NCBI GenBank assembly: GCA_008933735.1
Contig: WBUL01000005.1
Coordinates: 62,001 to 126,000, forward strand
Origin: Anaerolineae bacterium
GTDB taxonomy: Bacteria > Chloroflexota > Anaerolineae > Aggregatilineales > J027
Length of the DNA: 64,000 nucleotides
Direction of reading: 5' to 3'
The position numbers were made by a program, and so were the translations under genes. The stretch's first letter is position 1. Each line of letters begins with the position of its first letter. A model generated the notes under the pieces. The model was not told where the DNA came from and searched no databases. It worked only from the letters and a program-made list of their open reading frames with translations. Shown piece after piece: positions 16,489 to 24,770 of this stretch.

Positions 16489-16599
16489 ATGAAACGTATT
16501 TTTATCAGCTACTCACGCCGGGACAAATCAATCGCAGATTACATTGCCGCCCAGTTACGGAATCGCGGCGCTGAAGTATTTAGGGATTTTATTCTGTGA
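16489..16599 (+). CDS. 36-aa TIR-domain N-terminal fragment
   Basis: ATG 16489 follows AGGGCAGGGA. The product starts KRIFISYSRRDKSIADYIAA and stops after VFRDFIL, that is, the first beta strand and helix of a TIR domain and nothing more. Its TGA (16597-16599) overlaps the GTG (16596-16598) of the complete TIR gene. It resembles the first residues of that gene (HIFISYSRQDQG) in protein and DNA, so it is probably the leftover of a tandem TIR copy, perhaps kept as a coupled leader. Confidence 0.45.
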   Translation: MKRIFISYSRRDKSIADYIAAQLRNRGAEVFRDFIL

Positions 16600-17489
16600 C
16601 TCATATTTTCATCAGCTACAGCCGTCAGGATCAAGGGTATGCACTGCATCTCAAAGCTGCGCTGACCGCCCGCAGTTTGCCGTATTGGATGGACGAGCGC
16701 ATCGATCCCGGCGACGGCTGGTGGGATGAAATCGACAACGCCATTGCGGGTTGCGCGTGCCTGGTGGTGATTATGACACCGGCAGCCAAGGCCTCCCGCT
16801 GGGTGCAGCGCGAGATTCTGCTGGCGGAAGATCGCGGTAAGCCCATTTTCCCCCTGCTGCTGGCGGGTGAGAACTGGTCGCTGTTTGTGGACACCCAGTA
16901 TGTTGAGGTTGAGGACAGCGCTCTGCCGCCGGATCGTTTTTTTGACCAGCTCGCGCGGCTCGTGCGGGAGGCGCGGGGGGTGCCGATCATCACCGAGGCG
17001 GATGTGCTGCCGCACCTGTTACAGCGCGACCTTGCGATCAGCACGATGCAGTCCCACGACGCGCCAATCGCTGACACTCTGCTCAACTCACCGATGCTGA
17101 TCTGGGGGGTAGGCCCTGTGCTCAAGCGGGGCGCCATCGTCGCCATCTATACCCCCAAAGGGGCGACTTTTCTGCCCCCCGAAGATCGCGGCGCGATTCG
17201 TTATTTGTTCGCCGTCGCACAGGATACACAGCCGACCCATGCCGCCGTGCCCTGGAAGCAGTACGTCGCCCTGCACCGCCGGACGGTGCTCGATCATCCC
17301 CTCAGCATTGAAGCGCTCAAAACCGAAGATGTCGCCGCCCGCTGGCGGCTGCCTCAGTCCAACTTTCGCGGCGTAGGCCAATTGAACACCCCGCTGGATG
17401 CGGCTGCGAAGCAGGTTTTCTGGCAACTGGTGCTGGATCGTAATCCAGAGACCATTCCTGCGATCATCGAACGTCTGCTGACGGACTGA
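16596..17489 (+). CDS. TIR-domain protein with C-terminal PUA/EVE-like region
   Basis: 297 aa from GTG 16596. Residues 3-135 are a TIR domain: IFISYSRQD (strand A), YWMDERIDPGDGWWDEI (BB loop region) and ASRWVQREILLA with Glu73 at the position of the NADase catalytic Glu. Residues ~150-297 have no firm assignment; LKRGAIVAIYTPKGATFLPP...IRYLFAV...WKQYVALHRR...FRGVG...VFWQLVL resembles PUA-like/EVE modified-base-binding folds in its strand order. A TIR effector plus nucleic-acid sensor would fit an antiphage role, but that is inference. No other defence gene is adjacent. Confidence 0.65.
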   Translation: MTHIFISYSRQDQGYALHLKAALTARSLPYWMDERIDPGDGWWDEIDNAIAGCACLVVIMTPAAKASRWVQREILLAEDRGKPIFPLLLAGENWSLFVDTQYVEVEDSALPPDRFFDQLARLVREARGVPIITEADVLPHLLQRDLAISTMQSHDAPIADTLLNSPMLIWGVGPVLKRGAIVAIYTPKGATFLPPEDRGAIRYLFAVAQDTQPTHAAVPWKQYVALHRRTVLDHPLSIEALKTEDVAARWRLPQSNFRGVGQLNTPLDAAAKQVFWQLVLDRNPETIPAIIERLLTD

Positions 17490-17550
17490 CTCTATTGGTG
17501 ATGAGGTGAGTTCGAGGTTGTGCGCGGGTCTCTGTCCGCTGCGACCTGTA

Positions 17551-18756
17551 TCAGCGCCCGACCACATATCGCGGGGCTGACCACATCGGATAGCGCACAC
17601 CGCCGCCCGCGATGACACGCTGTTCGCCGGAGGGCAAATCCAGAAAAATCAGTTCGCCGTTGGTATTCACATACACAAGCTGCGGGCTGTCCGGCGACCA
17701 ACTGATGTCTTTCAACGAGGGGGTCTGGAATTCGCGCTCCGGCAAATTCGGCCACAGTGCCCGCACGGTCAATGTGCCCGCGTCCTGCATAATCACCACC
17801 CGGCCTAAATCGTTGTCTACCGGGCTGGCAAGATGCAGGCGTTCAAACTCGTCGGTGATTTCGTTCGGTGCGCCGCCCATGTCGTACCAGATGCGCCGCC
17901 CGCTTTGCAGTTGAATATACATGCCCCAGCGTTTGCTGCGGGTTGCCCACACCGGGCCGTTGACAATCGGGTCGTTGGGGGTATCAATCAGGGTAAAAAT
18001 TGCGCCGGGGCCGCGATACAGCTTTAACTGCGTCTGGCTGGCGAACATGATGGACCCGCTGCCATCGGGCGCGAATTCGGTCACAATGGCGCTGCCGCTT
18101 ACATCACCGATCACCGAAGCCGCGCCGTTTTGATACAGGACAATCTGACTGCCCTGTGCATACACAAAGCTGTTTCCATCGGTTGACCAGCCGGGAATAG
18201 TTGTCGCGCCGGGGGCGCTGAAACTGACTCGCGTCCCATCAGGCCGCAGGACTTCCATCCCGTTGCCCGTGTAAGTCACATACAGCCCATTCCATGATCG
18301 GGTAGCCTGCCCGCCGCCGCCAATCGGTTGGGCACCGCCGCCTGTTCCAACGGTGTACATCTGCCCGCCGCTTGTGTAAACGATGGAACTGGGGTAATAA
18401 AATCCCCCGCCGTTGGTGGGCGCACCGGAGGCCGACCCGCTAAAGGTAACATTTCCCGTGGTGCTGCCTCCGCTCGATGCGACACTGCCGCTGCTGACGT
18501 TTCCGGACGAGGTCGGCGGAACGTACTGAACTGGTGTGGGAATCAGGGTAGGTTGAATAGTGGGCTGCAAGGCGGCGGTTGTCGTGGGACGCTGCCCAAC
18601 AGCCTGAAATGTGGCCGTCTGCTGTGCATCGCCGATGCGAATCGGGGTGGAAGTACGCGGTTGGACGGTCGGCTCGCCTTTATCTTCGGAACGACTCAGG
18701 GTACAGGCCAGACTCGCCAGCAGCATCACAATGATGAACCCAACAGCACGCTTCAC
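17551..18756 (-). CDS. Lipoprotein with beta-propeller (WD40/TolB-like) repeats
   Basis: 401 aa, GTG start preceded by GAGG. Signal peptide and lipobox L-A-S-L-A-C (Cys18), then a ~100-residue Thr/Pro/Ser/Gly linker. From residue ~125 the chain shows repeated short strands: [70 protein letters not shown], the last two close to TolB/WD40 blades (W-S-x-D-G). A surface-anchored propeller for protein contacts is likely. It converges on the TIR gene. Confidence 0.7.
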   Translation of the reverse strand: MKRAVGFIIVMLLASLACTLSRSEDKGEPTVQPRTSTPIRIGDAQQTATFQAVGQRPTTTAALQPTIQPTLIPTPVQYVPPTSSGNVSSGSVASSGGSTTGNVTFSGSASGAPTNGGGFYYPSSIVYTSGGQMYTVGTGGGAQPIGGGGQATRSWNGLYVTYTGNGMEVLRPDGTRVSFSAPGATTIPGWSTDGNSFVYAQGSQIVLYQNGAASVIGDVSGSAIVTEFAPDGSGSIMFASQTQLKLYRGPGAIFTLIDTPNDPIVNGPVWATRSKRWGMYIQLQSGRRIWYDMGGAPNEITDEFERLHLASPVDNDLGRVVIMQDAGTLTVRALWPNLPEREFQTPSLKDISWSPDSPQLVYVNTNGELIFLDLPSGEQRVIAGGGVRYPMWSAPRYVVGR

Positions 18757-18892
18757 CTTGCCATCCTCATTAGAACATACTGTCTATGATAGACGAATCG
18801 GGCAGACGTGCAAGATGCGTTGGATGAAAACCGTCACTGTCTGCCAGAATTGTTGTTACAATAGTCACACCGCTCTCATATCAAGGAGAATC

Positions 18893-20167
18893 ATGTTGAA
18901 CAAGTTCACAATCCTGCTGCTGCTGCTGAGTTTGTTGATTCCTGTAACTGTCTCGGCTCAGGATAGCACCAGCACACCTGTCGAATTGTGTGCGGCAGCC
19001 TTTCCCGCCCCCGAACCTGAAACCCGCACGTTTACCCAGGCGGAACAGGTTTTGCAAGAAGGGGTTGATTACCGGGCCATTGTCTGCACCAGCATAGGGC
19101 CAATCTACATTGACCTGTATGAAAATCAAACCCCTGCCACAGTGAACAATTTTGTTTTTCTTGCCCAGCAGGGCTACTACAACAACACCAATTTTCATCG
19201 TGTTATCCCTGATTTTATGGTGCAGGCTGGTGATCCAACCAACACAGGCACAGGCGGCCCCGGTTACCAGTTTGAGGATGAATTTCTGGATGATCTGGTG
19301 TTTGACCGTCCCGGTCTGCTGGCGATGGCGAATGCCGGCCCTGGCACAAATGGCAGCCAGTTTTTTATCACCACTGTACCAACCGACTGGCTGAACGGCG
19401 CACATACCATTTTTGGCGAAGTGCTGACCGGTCAGCGTGTGGTAGACAACATCCGCCTGCGTGACCCCCAGCTTGCCTTAAACGAGGGTGAAGCGCTCCA
19501 CACCGTCATCATTGTTGAAGACCCCACACTCGTATCGGAAGACGAGCCTACCTTTGCTGCTGCAACTATCGATGATGCCAGAACGACGCTTGAAGGCCTG
19601 GCGACGAATGTCCCTGTCATTGTGGAGGCGTTTTTCCCCGGTATTTCCGAGGTGCTGGCCTTTGATCTGAATGAAGCCACGGTTTTTGCTCCAGGGGAAA
19701 TCCAGGGGTTGGTGAGCGAGGCTAATCAAGCAACAGCGGCGCAGTATTTTTCCGACCATAATCACCAGTACAGTACCTTCACCTCTGTCACCAACCGGGA
19801 TTGCAAGCTGGCGGATTTTCCTGTTCAGGAAATCGGTTATGAACTCGATGCGTATGCCTCGGTCGAAGATGCCAGCGCTGCGCTGGATGACGGTCGCCTG
19901 GTTGAAATGTTACAGAATGACGGGTTTGAAGTGACCCCTGCTCAGGAGGTTCCCTTTACCGTGCTTACCCGCACTCTGAAAGGCTGCGATGACAGCGATA
20001 TGGTAGAAGCCGTTGGACTCTACCAGCAGGAATTTGTGGTGGTCACCGCCAGTATTCTGCTGACTGCGGATAATCAGGATATTGTGGCGCCGCTTCTGAA
20101 TGAATTTGTCAAGCTGTTTTACTATGAAGCGCTCTATCCGCTTCTCCAACCGCGCGTGACAGGGTAG
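18893..20167 (+). CDS. Secreted cyclophilin-type peptidyl-prolyl cis-trans isomerase
   Basis: 424 aa from ATG 18893, chosen for AAGGAG four bases upstream and the signal peptide that follows ([15 protein letters not shown]...VSAQ). Cyclophilin domain at ~50-195: [69 protein letters not shown]; the catalytic Arg of FHRVIPDFM and the GSQFFIT motif are intact. The C-terminal ~220 residues are an unassigned extension. It assists folding outside the membrane. Three bases separate it from the biotinyl protein gene. Confidence 0.88.
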   Translation: MLNKFTILLLLLSLLIPVTVSAQDSTSTPVELCAAAFPAPEPETRTFTQAEQVLQEGVDYRAIVCTSIGPIYIDLYENQTPATVNNFVFLAQQGYYNNTNFHRVIPDFMVQAGDPTNTGTGGPGYQFEDEFLDDLVFDRPGLLAMANAGPGTNGSQFFITTVPTDWLNGAHTIFGEVLTGQRVVDNIRLRDPQLALNEGEALHTVIIVEDPTLVSEDEPTFAAATIDDARTTLEGLATNVPVIVEAFFPGISEVLAFDLNEATVFAPGEIQGLVSEANQATAAQYFSDHNHQYSTFTSVTNRDCKLADFPVQEIGYELDAYASVEDASAALDDGRLVEMLQNDGFEVTPAQEVPFTVLTRTLKGCDDSDMVEAVGLYQQEFVVVTASILLTADNQDIVAPLLNEFVKLFYYEALYPLLQPRVTG

Positions 20168-20170
20168 TGC

Positions 20171-20668
20171 ATGAAATACATCACAACGGTTAACGACGAA
20201 AAATACGAGATCGAAATCAACGGTGATGTGGTCATTGTGAACGGCGTTGAACGGAAGGTAGATTTTAAGTCAATGGGTAAACACGATATTTATTCATTGA
20301 TAATCGATCACCAGTCGTTTGAGGCGGTGGTTGAACAGCGTGACGCTGAACACTATGAAGTGTTGATTATAGGCGATTTATATGAAGTAACGGTGACCGA
20401 TGAACGCGCTCTGCGGCTCGCCAGCGCAACCAGCAATCTGGCGGCGCCAACAGGTGAGGTGGTTGTCAAATCGCCCATGCCCGGTCTGATTGTCGATGTT
20501 CCCGTCAAGGTCGGGCAGCAGGTGAAAAAAGGCCAGACGGTGGTGATTCTGGAGTCAATGAAGATGGAGAACGAACTGAAAGCGCCGCGTGACGGCACGG
20601 TTCATCGCATCGAAGTCCAGAGAGGCGCTTCCGTGGAACAGAATCAGGCGCTGGTGTACATTACTTGA
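20171..20668 (+). CDS. Biotinyl/lipoyl carrier protein (BCCP-like)
   Basis: 165 aa. C-terminal biotinyl domain with ESMKMENEL (Lys131 the biotinylation site) and the preceding KSPMPGLIVDVPVKVGQQVKKG turn. The N-terminal ~90 residues (YEIEINGDVVIVNGVERKVD) match the carrier arm of acyl-CoA carboxylase alpha subunits or sodium-pump decarboxylase gamma proteins. No carboxylase subunits are adjacent, so the partner must lie elsewhere. Probably co-transcribed with the cyclophilin gene, 3 bp upstream. Confidence 0.85.
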   Translation: MKYITTVNDEKYEIEINGDVVIVNGVERKVDFKSMGKHDIYSLIIDHQSFEAVVEQRDAEHYEVLIIGDLYEVTVTDERALRLASATSNLAAPTGEVVVKSPMPGLIVDVPVKVGQQVKKGQTVVILESMKMENELKAPRDGTVHRIEVQRGASVEQNQALVYIT

Positions 20669-20679
20669 TGTAAGGTGAA

Positions 20680-20704
20680 GGCAGACAACTCGCCTGCCGT
20701 TTTT
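20680..20704 (+). terminator. Weak intrinsic terminator after the biotinyl protein
   Basis: GGCAG (20680-20684) pairs with CTGCC (20694-20698), then G and five T. The stem is only 5 bp. Confidence 0.45.
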
Positions 20705-20733
20705 CTACCTGAAACGATTAGAATGGACTGTCT

Positions 20734-22065
20734 ATGTGGCAGTCCATGTTTTTATCCGGGCTGAAGCCCTCTGATAAACTCACCGGGTTGATTTTGTCGG
20801 CGCTGATGGTTTATATCCTTGCGGGGATTTCCATCGCCCCATTTCATGCTGACGAAGCCGATCATCTGTTCAAATCACAGGATTATGTGGCCTATTTCGT
20901 GCTGCTTGATCCTTTTCGGCTCCGTGTAGACCCACCTGTTGAAATCAACAGCGAATCCCATATCCGGCTTTTGACCGGAACTACATCAGCGTATTTCACG
21001 GGATTTTTCCTGTGGCATACCGGCGTCAGAAAGTGGCCTTCTGCGTGGTATTACCCGGATAGTGTAAGCGAAAATCGGCTGGCGGGACGCTGGCCGGAAA
21101 GCTCCATCCTGAATCGGGGCCGGGCAGTTTCAGGTATTCTGACTGCTTTGAGTGTGATATTAATTCATCGGCTTGGCACGAAAATCGGTGAGCATATCCA
21201 ACCTTCATCTTCTGGTGGGTGGCTGTCTGCCCTGCTCTTTGCCCTGCATCCGGTGATTCTCCTCAACGGGCGGCGGGTGATGCAGGAAGGGGCACTGATG
21301 TTTTTTACGCTGCTGCTGGTCTGGCTGGGAATTCGCACAGCCGAAAATCCATCTCGCAAAAATGGGCTGTTTTTAGGGGTAGGAATTGGGCTGGCTTTTG
21401 CCAGCAAACCAACGACACTCTTTGCTATTCTTGGGGTCACCATTGGTGTTGTCGTGTGCAACCATTTTCATTGGAAAAATGCAGCGCCATTAGGGCTTTG
21501 TATTTTTGCGGCGGGTCTGGGTTACCTGATGTTGACGCCCGCCATCTGGGGTAACCCACCCGCCCGTTTGATTCTTGCCGCGCAGTTGCGGCAGGAGGTG
21601 CTGGAAGGGCAGGCCACCTCCAGTGGGGATGCCTACACAAACTGGACGCAGCGCTGGTCGGCGCTCCTGGTCCAACCCTACCCCGATAAAATCCAGTATT
21701 ATGAATCGCCCGATTTTGCCAGAGACAGTCAGATTCAGGCCCAGATCAAAAATTATGAACAGAGTCCCTGGCGCGGGATAGGTATTCCAGCATGGATAGG
21801 GATGGGATGCGCCCTGGTGGGTTTGATCCGTTTGCTGCCGCCGGGAGATAAAAACGCCAGGATTCAACCGCGTGCTCGTGTCATCTTTTTATGCTGGGGA
21901 ATAGCTACTGCCTTCGGACTGGGATTGAGCGTGCCGTTGGGCTGGCAGCGTTATTATCTGTCCTGGACTCTGATCTGTGTGCTGTTAGCAGGATTAGGGC
22001 TGGACTTTTTACGCCAGTCCGTTCACCCTATCTGGCGCTCTGTGAGTGGGATGTTTCATGCCTGA
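20734..22065 (+). CDS. GT-C-type membrane glycosyltransferase-like protein
   Basis: 443 aa, ~10 spans. The first periplasmic loop carries APFHADEADHLFKSQDYVAY, the acidic pair typical of PMT/ArnT-type GT-C enzymes, and NGRRVMQEGALMFFTLLLVW matches the third-loop region of family 39. It lacks the C-terminal beta-sandwich of its neighbours. A TAGAAT (20719-20724) ends 9 bases before the ATG without a Shine-Dalgarno, so translation may be leaderless. It overlaps the next gene, a likely functional partner. Confidence 0.7.
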   Translation: MWQSMFLSGLKPSDKLTGLILSALMVYILAGISIAPFHADEADHLFKSQDYVAYFVLLDPFRLRVDPPVEINSESHIRLLTGTTSAYFTGFFLWHTGVRKWPSAWYYPDSVSENRLAGRWPESSILNRGRAVSGILTALSVILIHRLGTKIGEHIQPSSSGGWLSALLFALHPVILLNGRRVMQEGALMFFTLLLVWLGIRTAENPSRKNGLFLGVGIGLAFASKPTTLFAILGVTIGVVVCNHFHWKNAAPLGLCIFAAGLGYLMLTPAIWGNPPARLILAAQLRQEVLEGQATSSGDAYTNWTQRWSALLVQPYPDKIQYYESPDFARDSQIQAQIKNYEQSPWRGIGIPAWIGMGCALVGLIRLLPPGDKNARIQPRARVIFLCWGIATAFGLGLSVPLGWQRYYLSWTLICVLLAGLGLDFLRQSVHPIWRSVSGMFHA

Positions 22066-24679
22066 GTGGTTAACGCCGTTTTTTGTTTATTTTCCAGCCT
22101 ATGCGCTGTTTTTCCTCGGTGTGGGGATTCCCTGGGCACTGGCCCTGCTGCCGCGTGAGGAATGGCGCAACCGTGTGACCGTTTTCACGGTGGGAATCGC
22201 CCTGGGGCCGATCCTTTCGACGACCTGGATGTTTTGCCTCGGCACCTGGGGAACATTCAAAATCGAGCGTGTGCTGACAGGGGTTGTCCTGCTGGTAATT
22301 GTTGGAATTACCGCCGCCTGGCTGCGCCGCTATACACCCTACCGTGAAGCGCGTTTGCGCCAGGAACCCTGGACCTCTATCGAAAAAACCCTTGTGGTCA
22401 TGCTGATTATTGGGTTTGCTGCCCACGTCTGGATTACGATGTACTGGCCTTTTGTTCAGTACGATACCCTGTGGACATTTGGCTATAACCCCCGTGTATT
22501 TTTGCTGCAAGAACGCATCCCGGACTGGATTGATTATTATCCTCAGCTTGTGCCCCTGACCTATACTTATGGGCAGCTTTTTACGGGGGAGTTTAATGAT
22601 CATGTCGCCAGGGCGGCTGTTCCCTGGTTTGTGTTTGCGAGCATCATGATGGCCTATCTGCTGGGATGGCGGGTGTGGGGCAGGCGCTCCATTGGCCTGC
22701 TGACTGCCGCTTTATGGATTCTCATGCCGCATTCACTGTATTGGTCGAGTGCGGGAGACTTGGAGCACCCTGTCACTCTGTATTTTACCGGGGCGGTAAT
22801 TTTTTTCGTACTCGCGTGGCGGTCACATCACTGGCGTTACGCAGTGATCAGCGGGTTGATGTTCGCGGGGGCGGCCTGGACAAAACCAACGGCTGGCGCA
22901 TTCGCGTTCGGCGCGATTCTGGTGGTCGTGCTGGCTGGGATACGGTTATTTGTTCCCGGACGCTGGCGATCCCAACTGAATATCGTTCCAAATGCGCCCA
23001 GCCCTCAGCAGATGTTTCGCCAGAAATTGGTTCTGGCAATGATTGTTGGGCTGTCCAGCCTCCCTATCGGCCTGATGTGGTATATTCGCAATATTTCTTA
23101 TGACCATGAAGCCATTACCTTCCCGGACGGATACTGGAATGATTTTGCCCAGCGGTCTGGTCAGGAATTTGGCTGGCTGATTCTCATGGCGATTCTGGTG
23201 GTGGGTATGGTGACCCATCGGCTGTGGTCGCAAAGAACCACCGCCCATCGCACCCTGGTGATGATCTGGGTTGGTTTAGGGTTATTCCTGGCGGGAACAC
23301 TGCCCAACGCGCTTAACCCTGATCTACCCTGGGAAGCATATACCCTATGGCGCTGGGTCAATGGCGCACGCCCCGCCGCCGGACGGCTCAACGTACTGGA
23401 AATAACCCTGGTCATTGTCGGTCTGGCGATCATGGCCGTGTATTTGCGTGGTACGTGGCTCAAAACTTCTGACCGTGCACGTTCCTCAACACTGCTCACA
23501 GCAGCCCTGATTGCGCCGTTTACACTGGTATGGTTTTTTTCCTATTCCTATCACTACCGGCTGATGCTGACGATCACACCCGTCTTTGCTGCCATGACCG
23601 CTGCTCTGATTGATGCCTGGCTGCTGCCGCTTGTGGTGCAGAATCGTCTGCGCCAGCGTGCCGCCATCCTGTTAACGGTGCTGTTGTGCCTGCCTGGATT
23701 GAGTGTTGCAACGTGGTTCACGGCATGGCATGTCCTGGCTTCTCCGCTTGAAAATGACCGCCAGAAATACGAGGTCACCAATCCAGCCCTGATGGATGTG
23801 GTCGCCGCGATGGAAGAAACCCTTGCCAACCGTCCCCGCGATTTTTTGTATGTGTATGCCTTTGGTGAAAACAGACTGAACTTCTTCTTTCCCCACATGC
23901 GTACCATCTGGGATGACCAGCGGGTGACCGAACTTAATGATCTGCATATGAGTACTGATTTGCTCATAGGGGGTTCAACAGCGGATTTTTTATGGCGCGA
24001 AGACGGTCATTTCCCCAATCAGATTTCAGCTTACATGCAGCTTGGATTTGTGTACGCTTCACCCACCCTGGAATTTAAGACCGGAAGCATCTGGGGCATG
24101 ATCTTCCGGCCCATGCTGGAAACAGATGATGGCAATAACCGTTTTGTGGTCTACGAAGTGTACACCCCAAACCGCTTCCGTACCCTGGAAGAAGTCGAAC
24201 CACCCGTGATGTTTGAGGATGTTCACTGGGAGTTCATCGCGCTGCGAGGGTTGGAAGTTCGCGCCGACGTTTCCAACGATACGGTGCAGATCCCTCAGGA
24301 TAGGCATGGCGCGTTTCCGGTGAAGGCGGGGTCGGATATTTATTTGCAGCTTTACTGGCAGCGTACCAGCCCAGCCCCAATACCGTATGATTACAGCGTG
24401 TTTGTCCATTTGGTTGACCCGGCGACAGGCGAGCCGGTTTCGCTGCGTGACGGTGAGATTGGGAATGATGCTCTGCCGCTAACTCTGGCGGCGTACCCGG
24501 ATTTAATTCCTGACCGCCGCTTGTGGCATATCCCCAATGAGTTGGCGCCCGGTATTTACGATCTCAACATCGGATTTTACAATCCGAATGATTTAGCTGC
24601 GCCGCGTCTAACCGCCTATCAAGGGAAAACTCCGCTTGGTGAGGGCCTGCTGATCAAAGGAATCCTGAAGATTGAGTGA
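22058..24679 (+). CDS. Large GT-C-type membrane protein with C-terminal beta-sandwich
   Basis: 873 aa from ATG 22058, which follows AGTGGGA and overlaps the previous stop by 8 bases; a GTG at 22046 is an alternative. About 13-14 spans fill residues 1-560. The outside loops include MYWPFVQYDTLWTFGYNPRV and IPDWIDYYPQLVPLTYTYGQ, as in dolichyl-phosphate-mannose-mannosyltransferase-like proteins. From ~580 the chain is outside; the last ~150 residues (IYLQLYWQRTSPAPIPYDYS, VFVHLVDPATGEPV, LAPGIYDLNIGFYNP) match the C-terminal module of the protein at 14497 almost block by block. Confidence 0.7.
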   Translation: MPEWLTPFFVYFPAYALFFLGVGIPWALALLPREEWRNRVTVFTVGIALGPILSTTWMFCLGTWGTFKIERVLTGVVLLVIVGITAAWLRRYTPYREARLRQEPWTSIEKTLVVMLIIGFAAHVWITMYWPFVQYDTLWTFGYNPRVFLLQERIPDWIDYYPQLVPLTYTYGQLFTGEFNDHVARAAVPWFVFASIMMAYLLGWRVWGRRSIGLLTAALWILMPHSLYWSSAGDLEHPVTLYFTGAVIFFVLAWRSHHWRYAVISGLMFAGAAWTKPTAGAFAFGAILVVVLAGIRLFVPGRWRSQLNIVPNAPSPQQMFRQKLVLAMIVGLSSLPIGLMWYIRNISYDHEAITFPDGYWNDFAQRSGQEFGWLILMAILVVGMVTHRLWSQRTTAHRTLVMIWVGLGLFLAGTLPNALNPDLPWEAYTLWRWVNGARPAAGRLNVLEITLVIVGLAIMAVYLRGTWLKTSDRARSSTLLTAALIAPFTLVWFFSYSYHYRLMLTITPVFAAMTAALIDAWLLPLVVQNRLRQRAAILLTVLLCLPGLSVATWFTAWHVLASPLENDRQKYEVTNPALMDVVAAMEETLANRPRDFLYVYAFGENRLNFFFPHMRTIWDDQRVTELNDLHMSTDLLIGGSTADFLWREDGHFPNQISAYMQLGFVYASPTLEFKTGSIWGMIFRPMLETDDGNNRFVVYEVYTPNRFRTLEEVEPPVMFEDVHWEFIALRGLEVRADVSNDTVQIPQDRHGAFPVKAGSDIYLQLYWQRTSPAPIPYDYSVFVHLVDPATGEPVSLRDGEIGNDALPLTLAAYPDLIPDRRLWHIPNELAPGIYDLNIGFYNPNDLAAPRLTAYQGKTPLGEGLLIKGILKIE

Positions 24680-24770
24680 AGTATAACTTTCCCATTAGAA
24701 ATGCTTTTTAGCCTGCCGGATGATTCCTGTTCCTGTTAAACTAGGGAAGATAAGATCAGGATAGGTTTGA

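Noticed and set aside
18611..18892. Upstream extension of the cyclophilin gene
   Set aside because: It would read through the opposite lipoprotein start and put 94 residues before a clear signal peptide with its own AAGGAG.
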